From assembly GCA_948470065.1 (NCBI GenBank), contig CAOKNO010000005.1, positions 1 through 64,000 of the forward strand: 64,000 bases of DNA. The letters run 5' to 3'. Numbering within the stretch: position 1 is the first letter of the stretch; each line of letters begins with the position of its first letter. This DNA is from an uncultured Eubacterium sp. GTDB taxonomy: Bacteria; Bacillota; Clostridia; Lachnospirales; Lachnospiraceae. This document shows, in pieces, positions 44,007 to 51,736 of the stretch. The notes under the pieces are model-generated. The model saw nothing but the letters and a program-made list of their open reading frames with translations, made no database searches and was not told the origin of the DNA. The position numbers were made by a program, and so were the translations under genes.

Positions 44007-45368
44007 CTATTGGCCTTTGTACTCCTGTTCCCATGCTTCATATTCCTCCAGGAAACGTTTTACCGCATTCTGTTTGCGGATCCCAATAGATGAATCGAAG
44101 CTTAGTTCCTTCAGCCCTCCCATTCCGGGATGCAGTATCACGCGCTTCCCTTTCTGGCCGACCTCAAATACAACGATATCGTAACCGGAAATAGTGACAA
44201 CCGATTCCTCTTCCTTATCCTCCAATGTAATATCTGGCGGTTCTGCAAACTGAAGCAGGAAGTAATAATTTTCCTCGCGATCTGCGGCAACCCTCTCCAA
44301 ATCGGACAAACCATCCGCTTCTATGCCATCGGTAGGTTCACCTCCTCCGTTCTCTGCAGCCGCCTCCTCCAATTCTTCTTCCAACAGAAAGTCATCAATA
44401 CTGCTCTTTGGGTAATATTCATAAGAATATTCCTCTCCTTCAAAAAAACCGGAAAGCATCTGAAGGAGTTCCTTGCCCCTTTCCGTTGTAAGATCCAGTT
44501 CCTCCTGGCTTGCCCCATGGTACATCTTGCAAGACATGATCCGGCTGCTCCCAACCCCCAGGAACGAAGCCTCCCCTTCTGCCGCCCTCTTGGACATTTC
44601 CTCTGCTTTTTTGTCTTCCATACGTGCCTGCCGCGCTTCCCTTTCCATATCCAATTCGTCAAACGCCGCCTGCCAATCCGTGATATCCTTCCATGCCTCA
44701 AACCTCTGCCATAATCCGCCCATCCGCTCATCCCCCGGCCAGAAGCCAAAAGATCTGTAAGCCCTGTAATCCGATCCCCAGAATCCTTCCAGTACAAGCC
44801 ATTCTTCTGGTTCCACATAGACAATCATGTTATCAAAAGGCGAAATCTCTCGTGTGATTGCCGCACAATTCCCATACATTTCAGACAACGCAGCCGTCGG
44901 CGGCTCCTGGAAACGGAAGAAAATATAATAATTCTCTGTATGCTGCTTTGCTTCTTCTTCCAATTGCCCTACATCGTTATCCAGCATCAGGCCTCCCTCC
45001 AATTCCCCAAAAACAAACTCTGGATCCTTCAGGAAATCAGAAAGCATCTGGACAAAATATTTCCCCTTCGCCGAAGCCAGATCCAATTCTTCCTGTATCC
45101 CACCGTGGTAAATCCTGCAAGTCTGGATTTTGCTGCTGTCTACTCCAAGAAATTCCGCCTTAAACTCTGATTCCTGCGCTTCCTGCCTGTCATTCTGGTT
45201 ACGTTCTGTGATTACTTGTGGTTCATCGGACAAGCCTTCCCCTGTTTCCTGCAAAGAATCCGCCGTTCTTTTCTGGTTTTCCTCAGAAACACCAACCTTA
45301 TTTCCCTCGCATCCAGACAACAACACAATGTTCATAACAAACGCCGCCAACAAAAAGATCCTTTTCAT
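44007..45368 (-). CDS. Lipoprotein with internally duplicated domain
   Basis: This 453-residue protein has a lipoprotein signal peptide with lipobox LLSGC (Cys at about residue 20). The mature part carries two copies of the same unit. One starts FLGVDSSKIQTCRIYHGG at about 74 and the other FLGVGSSRIMSCKMYHGA at about 268. Each is followed by QEELDL and a segment ending in an FxFxEPP-like strand (FFRFQEPP and LLQFAEPP). The linker is Lys/Glu-rich. I do not recognise the domain; a peptide-binding or inhibitor-like role at the cell surface is possible but unsupported. It is monocistronic, ending at the hairpin at 43881. Confidence 0.75.
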   Translation of the reverse strand: MKRIFLLAAFVMNIVLLSGCEGNKVGVSEENQKRTADSLQETGEGLSDEPQVITERNQNDRQEAQESEFKAEFLGVDSSKIQTCRIYHGGIQEELDLASAKGKYFVQMLSDFLKDPEFVFGELEGGLMLDNDVGQLEEEAKQHTENYYIFFRFQEPPTAALSEMYGNCAAITREISPFDNMIVYVEPEEWLVLEGFWGSDYRAYRSFGFWPGDERMGGLWQRFEAWKDITDWQAAFDELDMEREARQARMEDKKAEEMSKRAAEGEASFLGVGSSRIMSCKMYHGASQEELDLTTERGKELLQMLSGFFEGEEYSYEYYPKSSIDDFLLEEELEEAAAENGGGEPTDGIEADGLSDLERVAADREENYYFLLQFAEPPDITLEDKEEESVVTISGYDIVVFEVGQKGKRVILHPGMGGLKELSFDSSIGIRKQNAVKRFLEEYEAWEQEYKGQ

Positions 45369-45391
45369 TCCTTTACCCCCTTACCAATTCT

Positions 45392-45534
45392 TAGGTAATT
45401 GCAAAACCCTCTCTGGTACAGACGCGGATGTACAATCCATACAAAAGCGGGCTTCAGATGCCGTCGCAAGTCGCCCTTTTTTTGTACAGATTGTACATCC
45501 GCTGTTTCTAGAAAGGGAGTTTTGCAATCGCCTA
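45392..45534. repeat. 143-bp palindromic repeat, copy A
   Basis: This imperfect palindrome runs from TAGGTAATTGCAAAAC to GTTTTGCAATCGCCTA. Its inner arms are GCGGATGTACAATC and GATTGTACATCCGC. The central part GATGCCGTCGCAAGTCGCCC is almost identical to copy B (55995-56137), which has the same length. The arms differ between the copies, but both pair perfectly, so the fold is conserved rather than the sequence. It lies just upstream of the lipoprotein gene. Confidence 0.85.
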
Positions 45535-45544
45535 CTTACCAATT

Positions 45545-45685
45545 CTACTTAAAAGGAATAAATACAACATCCCATTCGCTTATTTTTTCGCCATCCAACA
45601 TCCTGGTGCTTTCTACCTCAACTTGATAACCTATCGTTTCATTCTTCCTTAAATAATTTACAACCAAAATTACGCATAAAACCAA
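45545..45685 (-). CDS. Possible 46-residue hydrophobic small protein
   Basis: A short frame begins at TTG 45685, six bases after AAGGA. It has a hydrophobic N-terminus (VLCVILVVNYLRK) and a charged C-terminus ending VVFIPFK. It could be a small membrane protein or the tail of a decayed gene. A strong promoter lies about 370 bases upstream (46051-46078). Low confidence. Confidence 0.3.
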   Translation of the reverse strand: MVLCVILVVNYLRKNETIGYQVEVESTRMLDGEKISEWDVVFIPFK

Positions 45686-45783
45686 ATCTTATCCTTCTCT
45701 CAAATACTAAAAACTTTTGGCGGCTTTCAAAATGCATATTATTACTCCATTTTTCTACTCCATCTGCACACCCTCTTCTATGC

Positions 45784-45857
45784 GGAATACTGATAAAGAA
45801 AAATATAATTGTCTACAACTATAAGTTGTTATCTTCTTTAATTACAGACAGTATTCC
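45784..45857 (-). ncRNA. Candidate structured RNA, nested hairpin
   Basis: Three nested inverted repeats form a rod of about 74 nt: GGAATACTG/CAGTATTCC (outer), TAAAGAA/TTCTTTA, and ACAACT/AGTTGT near the loop. The region is very AT-rich and has no convincing ORF. It lies downstream of a TTGACA/TATAAT promoter on the minus strand. Whether it is a functional RNA is inference. Confidence 0.35.
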
Positions 45858-46050
45858 CAAAATCCATTTCCCCTGTTTTTACAAAAACACTCCACAAAAA
45901 ATATTATCATTAAATTACTATACAACCCTAGAAGTATTGATTGAATCCACCTATTCTAAACAATATTTATGGCCTACACTTTATAATCATTTAAATATAA
46001 ATAATAAAAATACTATTTTTAACTCTTTAATTATTTTTATTCTTAGTTAT

Positions 46051-46078
46051 ATTATACATTTTCCAATCAATATGTCAA
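46051..46078 (-). promoter_or_regulatory. Strong promoter in AT-rich gene-poor region
   Basis: On the minus strand TTGACA, 16 bases, TATAAT, both perfect boxes. In the sequence that follows I find only the nested hairpin (45784-45857) and the 46-residue ORF (45545-45685). The AT-rich stretch 45690-46260 contains nothing else I can support. Confidence 0.55.
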
Positions 46079-46266
46079 CATTTGTTTTAAAAAATACACA
46101 ATAAATAGCAAAGGTAAAAGACAAGAAAAAAGCGCAGATTGAAAGCCAGAATGCCCGTCTTTAGAAGTTAGCGCCATGTTTTTTCGATTTCCCACTTCTT
46201 TATAATCCTTTAATTTAAAGCTTTTCAATCTTGAGTTTCCGCAAACTGTAATTAAAAAAACAAATA

Positions 46267-46362
46267 CCCCACAGCAAGCTATGGAGCATGACCTAGCTTG
46301 TTCTTTCCGCCCCAAGGGACGGGGTATTTGCACCCCTAGGGGTACATTGCTCGCGGGAATAA
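46267..46362. repeat. Foldable repeat related to copy at 54545, variant copy
   Basis: It begins CCCCACAGCAAGCT and ends CATTGCTCGCGGGAATAA, like the copy at 54545-54667 (CCCCACGACAAGCT to ATTGCATGTGGGAATAA), but the core differs. The core has its own hairpins, CAAGCTATGG/CCTAGCTTG and ACCCCTAGGGGT. Minus-strand translation of its end gives YSREQCTPRG, which parallels YSHGQCASRA at 63185. Confidence 0.6.
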
Positions 46363-46458
46363 ATATGTCTTCCCAAAGTACCAATCTGCCGCTTTTTAGA
46401 AAAATATGTTTTGCGTACTCGTTTTGGCTGCAACTCATATTTTAGTAGCCTTGTGGAT

Positions 46459-46615
46459 ATGGAATACCTTTTTGAAGAAAGAAAATTAGTGTTAGAAAAG
46501 CATTGCTGCCGGTGTGGATGAAGCAACTGCAGAGCGGCACGCCTGCCGGATTGAACACGCCATCAGCGACATGTCTTTTGAAAAGCTAAAGAAGAAAATT
46601 GGAAAAGCTGACTAA
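46459..46615 (+). pseudogene. Remnant of DtxR/MntR-type metal regulator
   Basis: The plus strand encodes GVDEATAERHACRIEHAISD followed by MSFEKLKKKIGKAD and a stop. This matches the end of the metal-binding dimerisation domain of DtxR-family repressors (the Cys-Arg-Ile-Glu-His segment). Just upstream, EKHCCR in another frame matches the part before it, so there is a frameshift and a deletion of about 10 residues. The DNA-binding half is gone. Confidence 0.6.
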
Positions 46616-46657
46616 GCGCATGTCAGCACATGCTCCTGAATACTGAAACTGCCTTCC

Positions 46658-46690
46658 CCGTTCAGAAACTTTTGCAAAAAATCTGAACGG
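46658..46690. repeat. 9-bp inverted repeat before sigma-factor remnant
   Basis: CCGTTCAGA (46658-46666) and TCTGAACGG (46682-46690) can form a hairpin just before the GTG of the sigma-factor remnant. It may be a leftover attenuator or operator of the conjugative element. Confidence 0.4.
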
Positions 46691-46696
46691 AGGAAA

Positions 46697-46951
46697 GTGG
46701 AAGTCTACGAATATCTTGACCGAGCCGACCACAAAACGGAGAACCTGGCGCACGAACAGCGGAGGCATTGGGACGGACGGGAGTTTGACGAATACATAGT
46801 CGCTGCGGAGGGAACCGGCATTTACAGCGAAACGCTGGAGGAATTTCTCTGCCGGAGCAAGACACTGGGTAAGCGTCTATGAAAGCATTGAAGCGGTACG
46901 GAAAAAATTTATGGCTTTTTCAAAAGCACCCTAACGACTGACCTGTTTTGA
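46697..46951 (+). pseudogene. Remnant of conjugative-element sigma-70-like regulator
   Basis: The first frame encodes VYEYLDRADHKTENLAHEQR with a later FDEYIVAAEGTGIYSETLEE. These resemble the start of small sigma-70-like regulators found on Tn916/CTn-type elements. A second frame nearby encodes YESIEAVRKKFMAFFKST, like the end of the same proteins. The helix-turn-helix in between is missing, so this is an internal deletion with a frame change. The match is from memory. Confidence 0.45.
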
Positions 46952-47003
46952 GGCTACCAGGTGAGGAAATGAAAGGATAAATTTTACCAGAAGCGAACTG
47001 GAA

Positions 47004-47195
47004 ATGCTTTACCAGTATGCCGCCCCAACGAAAGCGGAATCGGAAAAGCTGACGTCACAGAAAGAAATCCACTATCAGGAGATGCGCGCCATGAGGGAGC
47101 AGATCAAGGCGGTGGAGAACCTGCACAAAACCGCAGAACAGCTTGAAAGACCACAGCAAAGCCAGGTTAGAAAGAAGGAGGACAACCAGCTATGA
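47004..47195 (+). pseudogene. Fragment of a conjugative-element accessory gene
   Basis: The frame reads NFTRSELEMLYQYAAPTKAE from before the first Met at 47004 and continues as a charged helical segment to the stop at 47195. Similar short proteins accompany transposon sigma factors. There is no start codon before the conserved segment. Function unknown; probably a relic. Confidence 0.35.
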
Positions 47196-47258
47196 GACAT
47201 TTTCTTTTACACGTCAATATCAACTTTTACATCCCGTTCCGGGCCATGCCTGCATCAG

Positions 47259-47292
47259 AAAAAACGCCGTACAGGGAAACACCCTATACGGC
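47259..47292 (-). terminator. Terminator of the dinJ-yafQ operon
   Basis: On the minus strand GCCGTATAGGG pairs with CCCTGTACGGC (11 bp, one G-U) around loop TGTTT, followed by G and six T. It lies 13 bases after the yafQ stop. Confidence 0.8.
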
Positions 47293-47304
47293 GGCGGGCA
47301 AAGA

Positions 47305-47595
47305 TCATTTTCCGAACAAATCGCTGTGTAACCCGGCACGGGATAAGGTCAGCACCAGAACATTATCATCAATGCGGTAGATAAGCAGCCAGTTGGGCAG
47401 CACATGGCACTCACGGTGTCCGGCCCAGTTCCCGGACAGGGCGTGATCCCTGTTTTTCTCCGGGAGGGGGATACCCATGGCAAGGTCGGCGATCACGCCC
47501 TCCAACAGGCTGATGTCCAGCCCGCGCCTCATTGCCAGCTTGTAATCTTTCTTGAATTGTGTGGTAGGCTTGACGGTATATTTTGCGTTCCTCAT
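47305..47595 (-). CDS. yafQ: YafQ-family toxin
   Basis: This 96-residue RelE-superfamily ribonuclease cuts mRNA on the ribosome when free. Family features are FKKDYKLAMRRGLD, LPEKNRDHALSGNWAGHREC, and the C-terminal LVLTLSRAGLHSDLFG, whose His near the end is catalytic in YafQ. Its ATG overlaps the antitoxin stop (ATGA). The toxin looks intact, and so does its antitoxin. Confidence 0.93.
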   Translation of the reverse strand: MRNAKYTVKPTTQFKKDYKLAMRRGLDISLLEGVIADLAMGIPLPEKNRDHALSGNWAGHRECHVLPNWLLIYRIDDNVLVLTLSRAGLHSDLFGK

Positions 47596-47870
47596 GCTTT
47601 CAGGTACGCGAACAGTTCGTCCAGATCGGTATACCCTTTCACTGTCTGGTCTTTCGCAATCCTTTCTGCCTCCAGCATAGCGGCAACCGTTTCGCTGTTG
47701 GGCTGGTTGAGGGAAACGTCAAAGGGAATCCGCCCCTCACGGAGAGACTGGCGGACAAAAATATTGAACGCCGTTGTCAGGTTCATGCCGAGTTCCCCGA
47801 ACAGCCTGTCAGCCTGCGCTTTCAGGTCTGAATCCATACGGATGCTGATGTTTGTAGTAGAGCCAGCCAT
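47592..47870 (-). CDS. dinJ: RelB/DinJ-family antitoxin
   Basis: This 92-residue antitoxin has an N-terminal ribbon-helix-helix (NISIRMDSDLKAQADRLFGE, then GMNLTTAFNIFVRQ) that binds its promoter, and a C-terminal toxin-binding tail. Start at ATG 47870 behind AAAGGAG; a longer frame to 47939 has no support. It neutralises YafQ and should repress the operon together with it. Confidence 0.93.
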   Translation of the reverse strand: MAGSTTNISIRMDSDLKAQADRLFGELGMNLTTAFNIFVRQSLREGRIPFDVSLNQPNSETVAAMLEAERIAKDQTVKGYTDLDELFAYLKA

Positions 47871-47900
47871 ATAACCATCTCCTTTCCTGCTGGTGGTTAC

Positions 47901-47939
47901 AGTATATGCTATCTGCACGAAAAATACAATATTCTGCAC
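47901..47939 (-). promoter_or_regulatory. dinJ-yafQ promoter with repeated operator
   Basis: On the minus strand TTGTAT, 17 bases, TATACT. The heptamer GTGCAGA occurs twice (plus-strand TCTGCAC at 47912 and 47933), 21 bases or two helical turns apart, one inside the spacer and one just upstream of the -35. This is a likely autoregulatory site for the ribbon-helix-helix antitoxin. Confidence 0.55.
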
Positions 47940-47988
47940 AAAGAATTAACAGTAAATTCATTTCCGGTCCTGCCATACAATGTTGTTT

Positions 47989-48304
47989 TTATTCCATATT
48001 GAGAAATTCAGCCGGCGTCATAATCATTGGATTCTCCAAACCTGATTCCAGAAAATCCTTGTCACCAGTAAGCAGGACATCAGCCTTCGCCGCAATCGCC
48101 GCCCTTAAATTTTAAGAAATTTGTCCAATGCCGCCAGACGTTTGGGGAATTTTTTACTGAATATCCGTTTCATTTCGTCCACATTCTGCTCACAGATCAA
48201 TCCGTGGTTAGGATAAGAGGCTGCTTTTACATAAGCCTGATAGGGAACACCGTTTGCGCTCAATGCAGCAGATATGAGGACATTTGTATCATCAGAACCC
48301 TCAT
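47989..48304 (-). pseudogene. Broken PIN-domain toxin
   Basis: The gene starts at ATG 48304, overlapping the antitoxin stop (ATGA), and begins MRVL. A one-base deletion then shifts the frame to DTNVLISAALSANGVPYQAY, the first acidic motif of COG1569-type PIN nucleases. The frame ends at FLKI with a stop. The C-terminal piece resumes in another frame as ADVLLTGDKDFLESGLENP and ends at FLNME. The middle, about 40 residues with one catalytic acid, is missing. The toxin must be inactive. Confidence 0.7.
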
Positions 48305-48435
48305 GCGTTTTCGTCCTCATTTCTCAATTCTTTTACAAGCGCCATAACATCATCGTCAGATGTAAGACTGACCCGCTCTGCTTCGCCTGCCATTTCCCCC
48401 TGGAGCATCTGCATGGAATGGGCTTTATCGGACAT
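48301..48435 (-). CDS. Small antitoxin-like protein of the broken PIN pair
   Basis: A 44-residue frame starts MSDKAHSMQMLQGEMAGEAE and ends KELRNEDENA, overlapping the toxin start by four bases. Position and overlap fit the antitoxin of a type II pair. It may be only the C-terminal part of the original antitoxin, since I see no DNA-binding fold in it. I saw no clear ribosome site. Confidence 0.45.
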   Translation of the reverse strand: MSDKAHSMQMLQGEMAGEAERVSLTSDDDVMALVKELRNEDENA

Positions 48436-48512
48436 TGGAAATGCGAATTTTTTGTGAAATTGATTAAAAAGCCGAATCTTTCCAAAACGTCACTGGGAAT
48501 GCCAACAAGTCC

Positions 48513-49979
48513 TTACACACTTTTTAAGAATTCCGTACCCTGGCTTATGATTCTGTCGTATCTGGCTGCATTTACGCTTTTCAGCCATGCGATTTTCCCT
48601 GTGATTTCATGGATTGTCTTATCTGATACCGAACCGCCGGATTCTTTTAATTTCTGTGCGTTGTGGATCGAGGCTTTTAATATTTTCACCCATTTTTTCG
48701 GGACGCCGATTTCTTCGTTGTTAATGACAATGCCTGTAATATACTGTCTGTTGTGCTTTCTTAAGATATGCGTTTTTTTATCCTTCATATGGAAGCCTTC
48801 GGACTCAATGATTTTACGGATGCTGTTTAAAAAGCTTCCTATGGCAAATTGCTCGCAAGGGCCTGTATAGCTAAAGCTCATATCATCCGCATATCTGGTA
48901 TAAGTAAGCCCTAACGTCTTGCACAAGCCATAGATACGCTTATCCATGTTCCTACATATGATATTTGTAATCATCGGGCTTGCCGGGGAGCCTTGCGGCA
49001 ATATCCGGCCAGACGTCTTGATATATTTTACCTCTCCTTTTACTTCAAGCGGCATACGTTCGCAATACGTACAGATCATTGCAAGCAGCGACGCGATATA
49101 GCCCGAGTAGCCAAAGGACTGGAACAAGCCTCTTACACGCTCAAATGTAATCGTAGGGAAAAAGTTTTCCAAATCAATATTGATCAGTACATCTGGGCTT
49201 GTGCCATGTACCTTTGCGCCTGTAAGGACGGATCTTGATTTGGCAAACCCATGAGCCAAATCCGAAATTTCCACCTTTTGCAGGATCTGTTCTAAGATTT
49301 GTTTCTGTACGGCTTTCAATTGTGTTTTTGGCGCGGCGATATGGCGTGTCCCGCCGCTTTTTTTCGGGACGTCGAAACGGTAATAATTGTCAAAGGTAAT
49401 AACGTCCCTATGGTACGCCAGATAGCGCAAGGTGTTGTATTCGATCTGTAGGAACTTGGCAAGTTCCTTGTCTGTTTCGATCACAGGCATCTCGTTTGCT
49501 TCCAGCTTTTGCACGTTGGTTTCTTTCTTCGCCAACAGACCGGAATAGCCCTTCCCAATAAACAGGATATTCTCTGCCTTTTTCTTGTTCCACGCTTCTG
49601 ACTTTAATTGCTTCTGCCGTTCCCTCCCTGCCTTTCTTTCGGCCCGCCTGGCAATGGATTCTTTCATGATTTCCTGGGCAACGGCAGAACGGATTTTTTC
49701 ATAATCCCAGGTATCCTGGAACTCTTTTTTCAAATGAGAAAGCTTCTTTTCAATTTCTTGTTTTTCTTTGCAGGCGTCTGATATTTTTTCCGAAAGATTT
49801 TGAAATTCATCCAACAGCTTCTTCCTGTTTTCAAAATCCTGCGGCGATTCATTTTGCTGGCGCTCATATGGCGTCGGCAGATGGCTGGGCCAAAACCCGT
49901 ATTCCTGCATTTTAAGGAACGTGAATTCTTTTTTCCCCATATGCTTCACTAATTCTCTGTATTCCGCTTTCGTATCCAT
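48513..49979 (-). CDS. Retron-type reverse transcriptase
   Basis: This 488-residue enzyme should copy part of a structured RNA into DNA primed from an internal guanosine. Residues 1-165 form a basic, coiled-coil extension that is unusual for retrons. The reverse transcriptase core has INIDLENFF (Asp269), LPQGSPASP (327-335) and catalytic YADD (363-366). Retron markers are GAKVH (254-258) at the place of NAxxH and ITG (414-416) at the place of VTG. No maturase or endonuclease domain of group II introns is present. It is the last gene of a three-gene operon; its start overlaps the previous stop (TAATG). The candidate template RNA is at 54810-55011. Confidence 0.9.
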   Translation of the reverse strand: MDTKAEYRELVKHMGKKEFTFLKMQEYGFWPSHLPTPYERQQNESPQDFENRKKLLDEFQNLSEKISDACKEKQEIEKKLSHLKKEFQDTWDYEKIRSAVAQEIMKESIARRAERKAGRERQKQLKSEAWNKKKAENILFIGKGYSGLLAKKETNVQKLEANEMPVIETDKELAKFLQIEYNTLRYLAYHRDVITFDNYYRFDVPKKSGGTRHIAAPKTQLKAVQKQILEQILQKVEISDLAHGFAKSRSVLTGAKVHGTSPDVLINIDLENFFPTITFERVRGLFQSFGYSGYIASLLAMICTYCERMPLEVKGEVKYIKTSGRILPQGSPASPMITNIICRNMDKRIYGLCKTLGLTYTRYADDMSFSYTGPCEQFAIGSFLNSIRKIIESEGFHMKDKKTHILRKHNRQYITGIVINNEEIGVPKKWVKILKASIHNAQKLKESGGSVSDKTIHEITGKIAWLKSVNAARYDRIISQGTEFLKSV

Positions 49980-51736
49980 TATAACAACATCTCCATAATA
50001 TCATTGATTTTATATTCTTTTCCATACTCCAGGTTCTTTAGCTTTAACAGCTTATAAGAAGCAACGTAAAGCGCAAGGATATGGGCGCAAGGGTCGGACA
50101 AGTTCCTCTCGCCTCTCTTGAATTTCGCGCAGCTACAGTTTAATTTCGTGATCTGCCCATCTTGATCGATGACAAGCTCGGTATCGGACGCTTGGCCGTT
50201 TTCCTTGTATGTTGTCGTGAATATAAACTCGTGCTGATGCGAGTACCTCACCGTCATATTGTCAAAGGTAAGCTTACTGATTTTCCCGACGTCCAGCTCC
50301 AGATCCGAAACCTCATAAAGTTCCTCTGGAATGGGGGCGTTGCATAATTGGCGGAAACGTACGCTGTCATTGATGATATCAAAATACCCTTCGCCCCGCC
50401 GCAGCAGCATCCCTATGCCAGCCTTTACCTGATCGCTTTTTTGGTTAGGAAGACAACCGGATATTTCATCCATTGTCAAACTGCGCCGTTCCTTCAGCAG
50501 CTTATAAATATCCGAATAGCAGCCTTCCCCTGTAAACCCTGCCATAATATTGAACGCGGTCCCTTTTACCCAGTCGTTGGAAGACCATGAAGAAAAACCG
50601 ACCGTCATTTGCATTACGCCCAGATCGGCGCGGATAAACTGAGGCATCCCAAATCCCAGCATACGCACATAAAACGCTTTAGCTAAGGGAATTAACGGCT
50701 CAACGACAAGCCAGCGCCTTCTGCCCCAGATTTTCTCTTCCCTTCTTTGGTTCCCTTGGTAAATAGCGTTTAAGGTAAGGGCTGTCCCAAACGGTTCAAA
50801 TACAATCTCCACTCTTTTGCCTGGCTCTAAGATCCATTTCATATAACGTGGGCTTTTCTTCTCCTTGTGCTTCCTTAAAAACGCACAGATATCGTACATA
50901 TCAGAAGGAGAAAGCATAAGCTCCACCCCAGACAGCGCCGCTGCCGAAGATACCTGGTTAAAGCCCTTGATCCATGTTTCCGGCAGATCAATTTTCTTCT
51001 CAATATATTCCGGCACAATATCATTCTCTATCGTAAAGCCCCCTGGGTTGACCGATAACGTGACGTCCGTATAGCTTCGGAACCTCTGCATTTCTTTCTC
51101 TAATTTGGCGGAAAAATCAATGTTTGTCGTCCCTAATCCTGGCGTCTGCAGCAAATCAAATTCATCCATAGGGACGGACAGGCAGCCATAAATAGACTCG
51201 TCAAGCGAAAACGCCTCGAAAGAAACCTGATCGTTATGTACTGTAATCACAGGGTCTAACACAAACCATAAGCTGTAGTCCCTGTCCTTGATAAACTTCC
51301 AGAAGTCCCGTTCGATTTTATAATAATCCTTCCATGCGTCATACTGGTCAATTTGCTTTTGTAAATTCCTCTGTATCTGTAATAGCTGCTCTATCTCATC
51401 TTTTTTCTGGGACAGATCAACGTCATAAGCATCCATTTCTTGCTTTAACGCTTCCCTGACCTCTGGCATATATTCCTTGTGCGCTTTTACACGCCGTTCG
51501 ATTTCCTCGTCAAGCCATGTGAAATATTCCGTTCTTTCCTTCGTCTTTTTCCTTGTATCGGAAATAACAATCTCCCGAAGCATAAGCATGGCGTCGCGGA
51601 ACACTAACGGATGCTTTAATTTCCCGCAGAACGAAACCTTTTCATCCCGGGATAAATCCGGGCTTAGCCCTAACGTTGTCTGGCCGCCATCCTGCGTACA
51701 CCGGGAAGGGCTTGCATATTTATAACCTACCTTCAT
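49979..51736 (-). CDS. Winged-helix and SWIM zinc-finger protein of the retron operon
   Basis: This 585-residue protein has an N-terminal coiled coil (about 65-150), a middle region of unknown fold, a winged-helix-like segment (about 408-465, LLKERRSLTMDEISGCL), and a SWIM zinc finger near the C-terminus (Cys534, Cys536, Cys550, His552, CxCx13CxH). SWIM fingers bind DNA or protein partners. The gene overlaps both neighbours by four bases or fewer, so the three products are made together. As I recall, a retron class is defined by just this WH-SWIM protein with an ARM/HEAT protein. It may bind the msDNA or act as part of the effector. Confidence 0.8.
   Translation of the reverse strand: MKVGYKYASPSRCTQDGGQTTLGLSPDLSRDEKVSFCGKLKHPLVFRDAMLMLREIVISDTRKKTKERTEYFTWLDEEIERRVKAHKEYMPEVREALKQEMDAYDVDLSQKKDEIEQLLQIQRNLQKQIDQYDAWKDYYKIERDFWKFIKDRDYSLWFVLDPVITVHNDQVSFEAFSLDESIYGCLSVPMDEFDLLQTPGLGTTNIDFSAKLEKEMQRFRSYTDVTLSVNPGGFTIENDIVPEYIEKKIDLPETWIKGFNQVSSAAALSGVELMLSPSDMYDICAFLRKHKEKKSPRYMKWILEPGKRVEIVFEPFGTALTLNAIYQGNQRREEKIWGRRRWLVVEPLIPLAKAFYVRMLGFGMPQFIRADLGVMQMTVGFSSWSSNDWVKGTAFNIMAGFTGEGCYSDIYKLLKERRSLTMDEISGCLPNQKSDQVKAGIGMLLRRGEGYFDIINDSVRFRQLCNAPIPEELYEVSDLELDVGKISKLTFDNMTVRYSHQHEFIFTTTYKENGQASDTELVIDQDGQITKLNCSCAKFKRGERNLSDPCAHILALYVASYKLLKLKNLEYGKEYKINDIMEMLL

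Noticed and set aside
45826..46104. 92-codon plus-strand frame in the AT-rich region
   Set aside because: No ribosome site, very AT-rich composition with low-complexity Asn/Ile/Ser content, and it covers a minus-strand promoter and nested hairpins. Chance frame.
46067..46526. Minus-strand frames of 123 and 77 codons
   Set aside because: Both run through the repeat element at 46267-46362, lack ribosome sites and resemble no family. The familiar-looking tail comes from the repeat.
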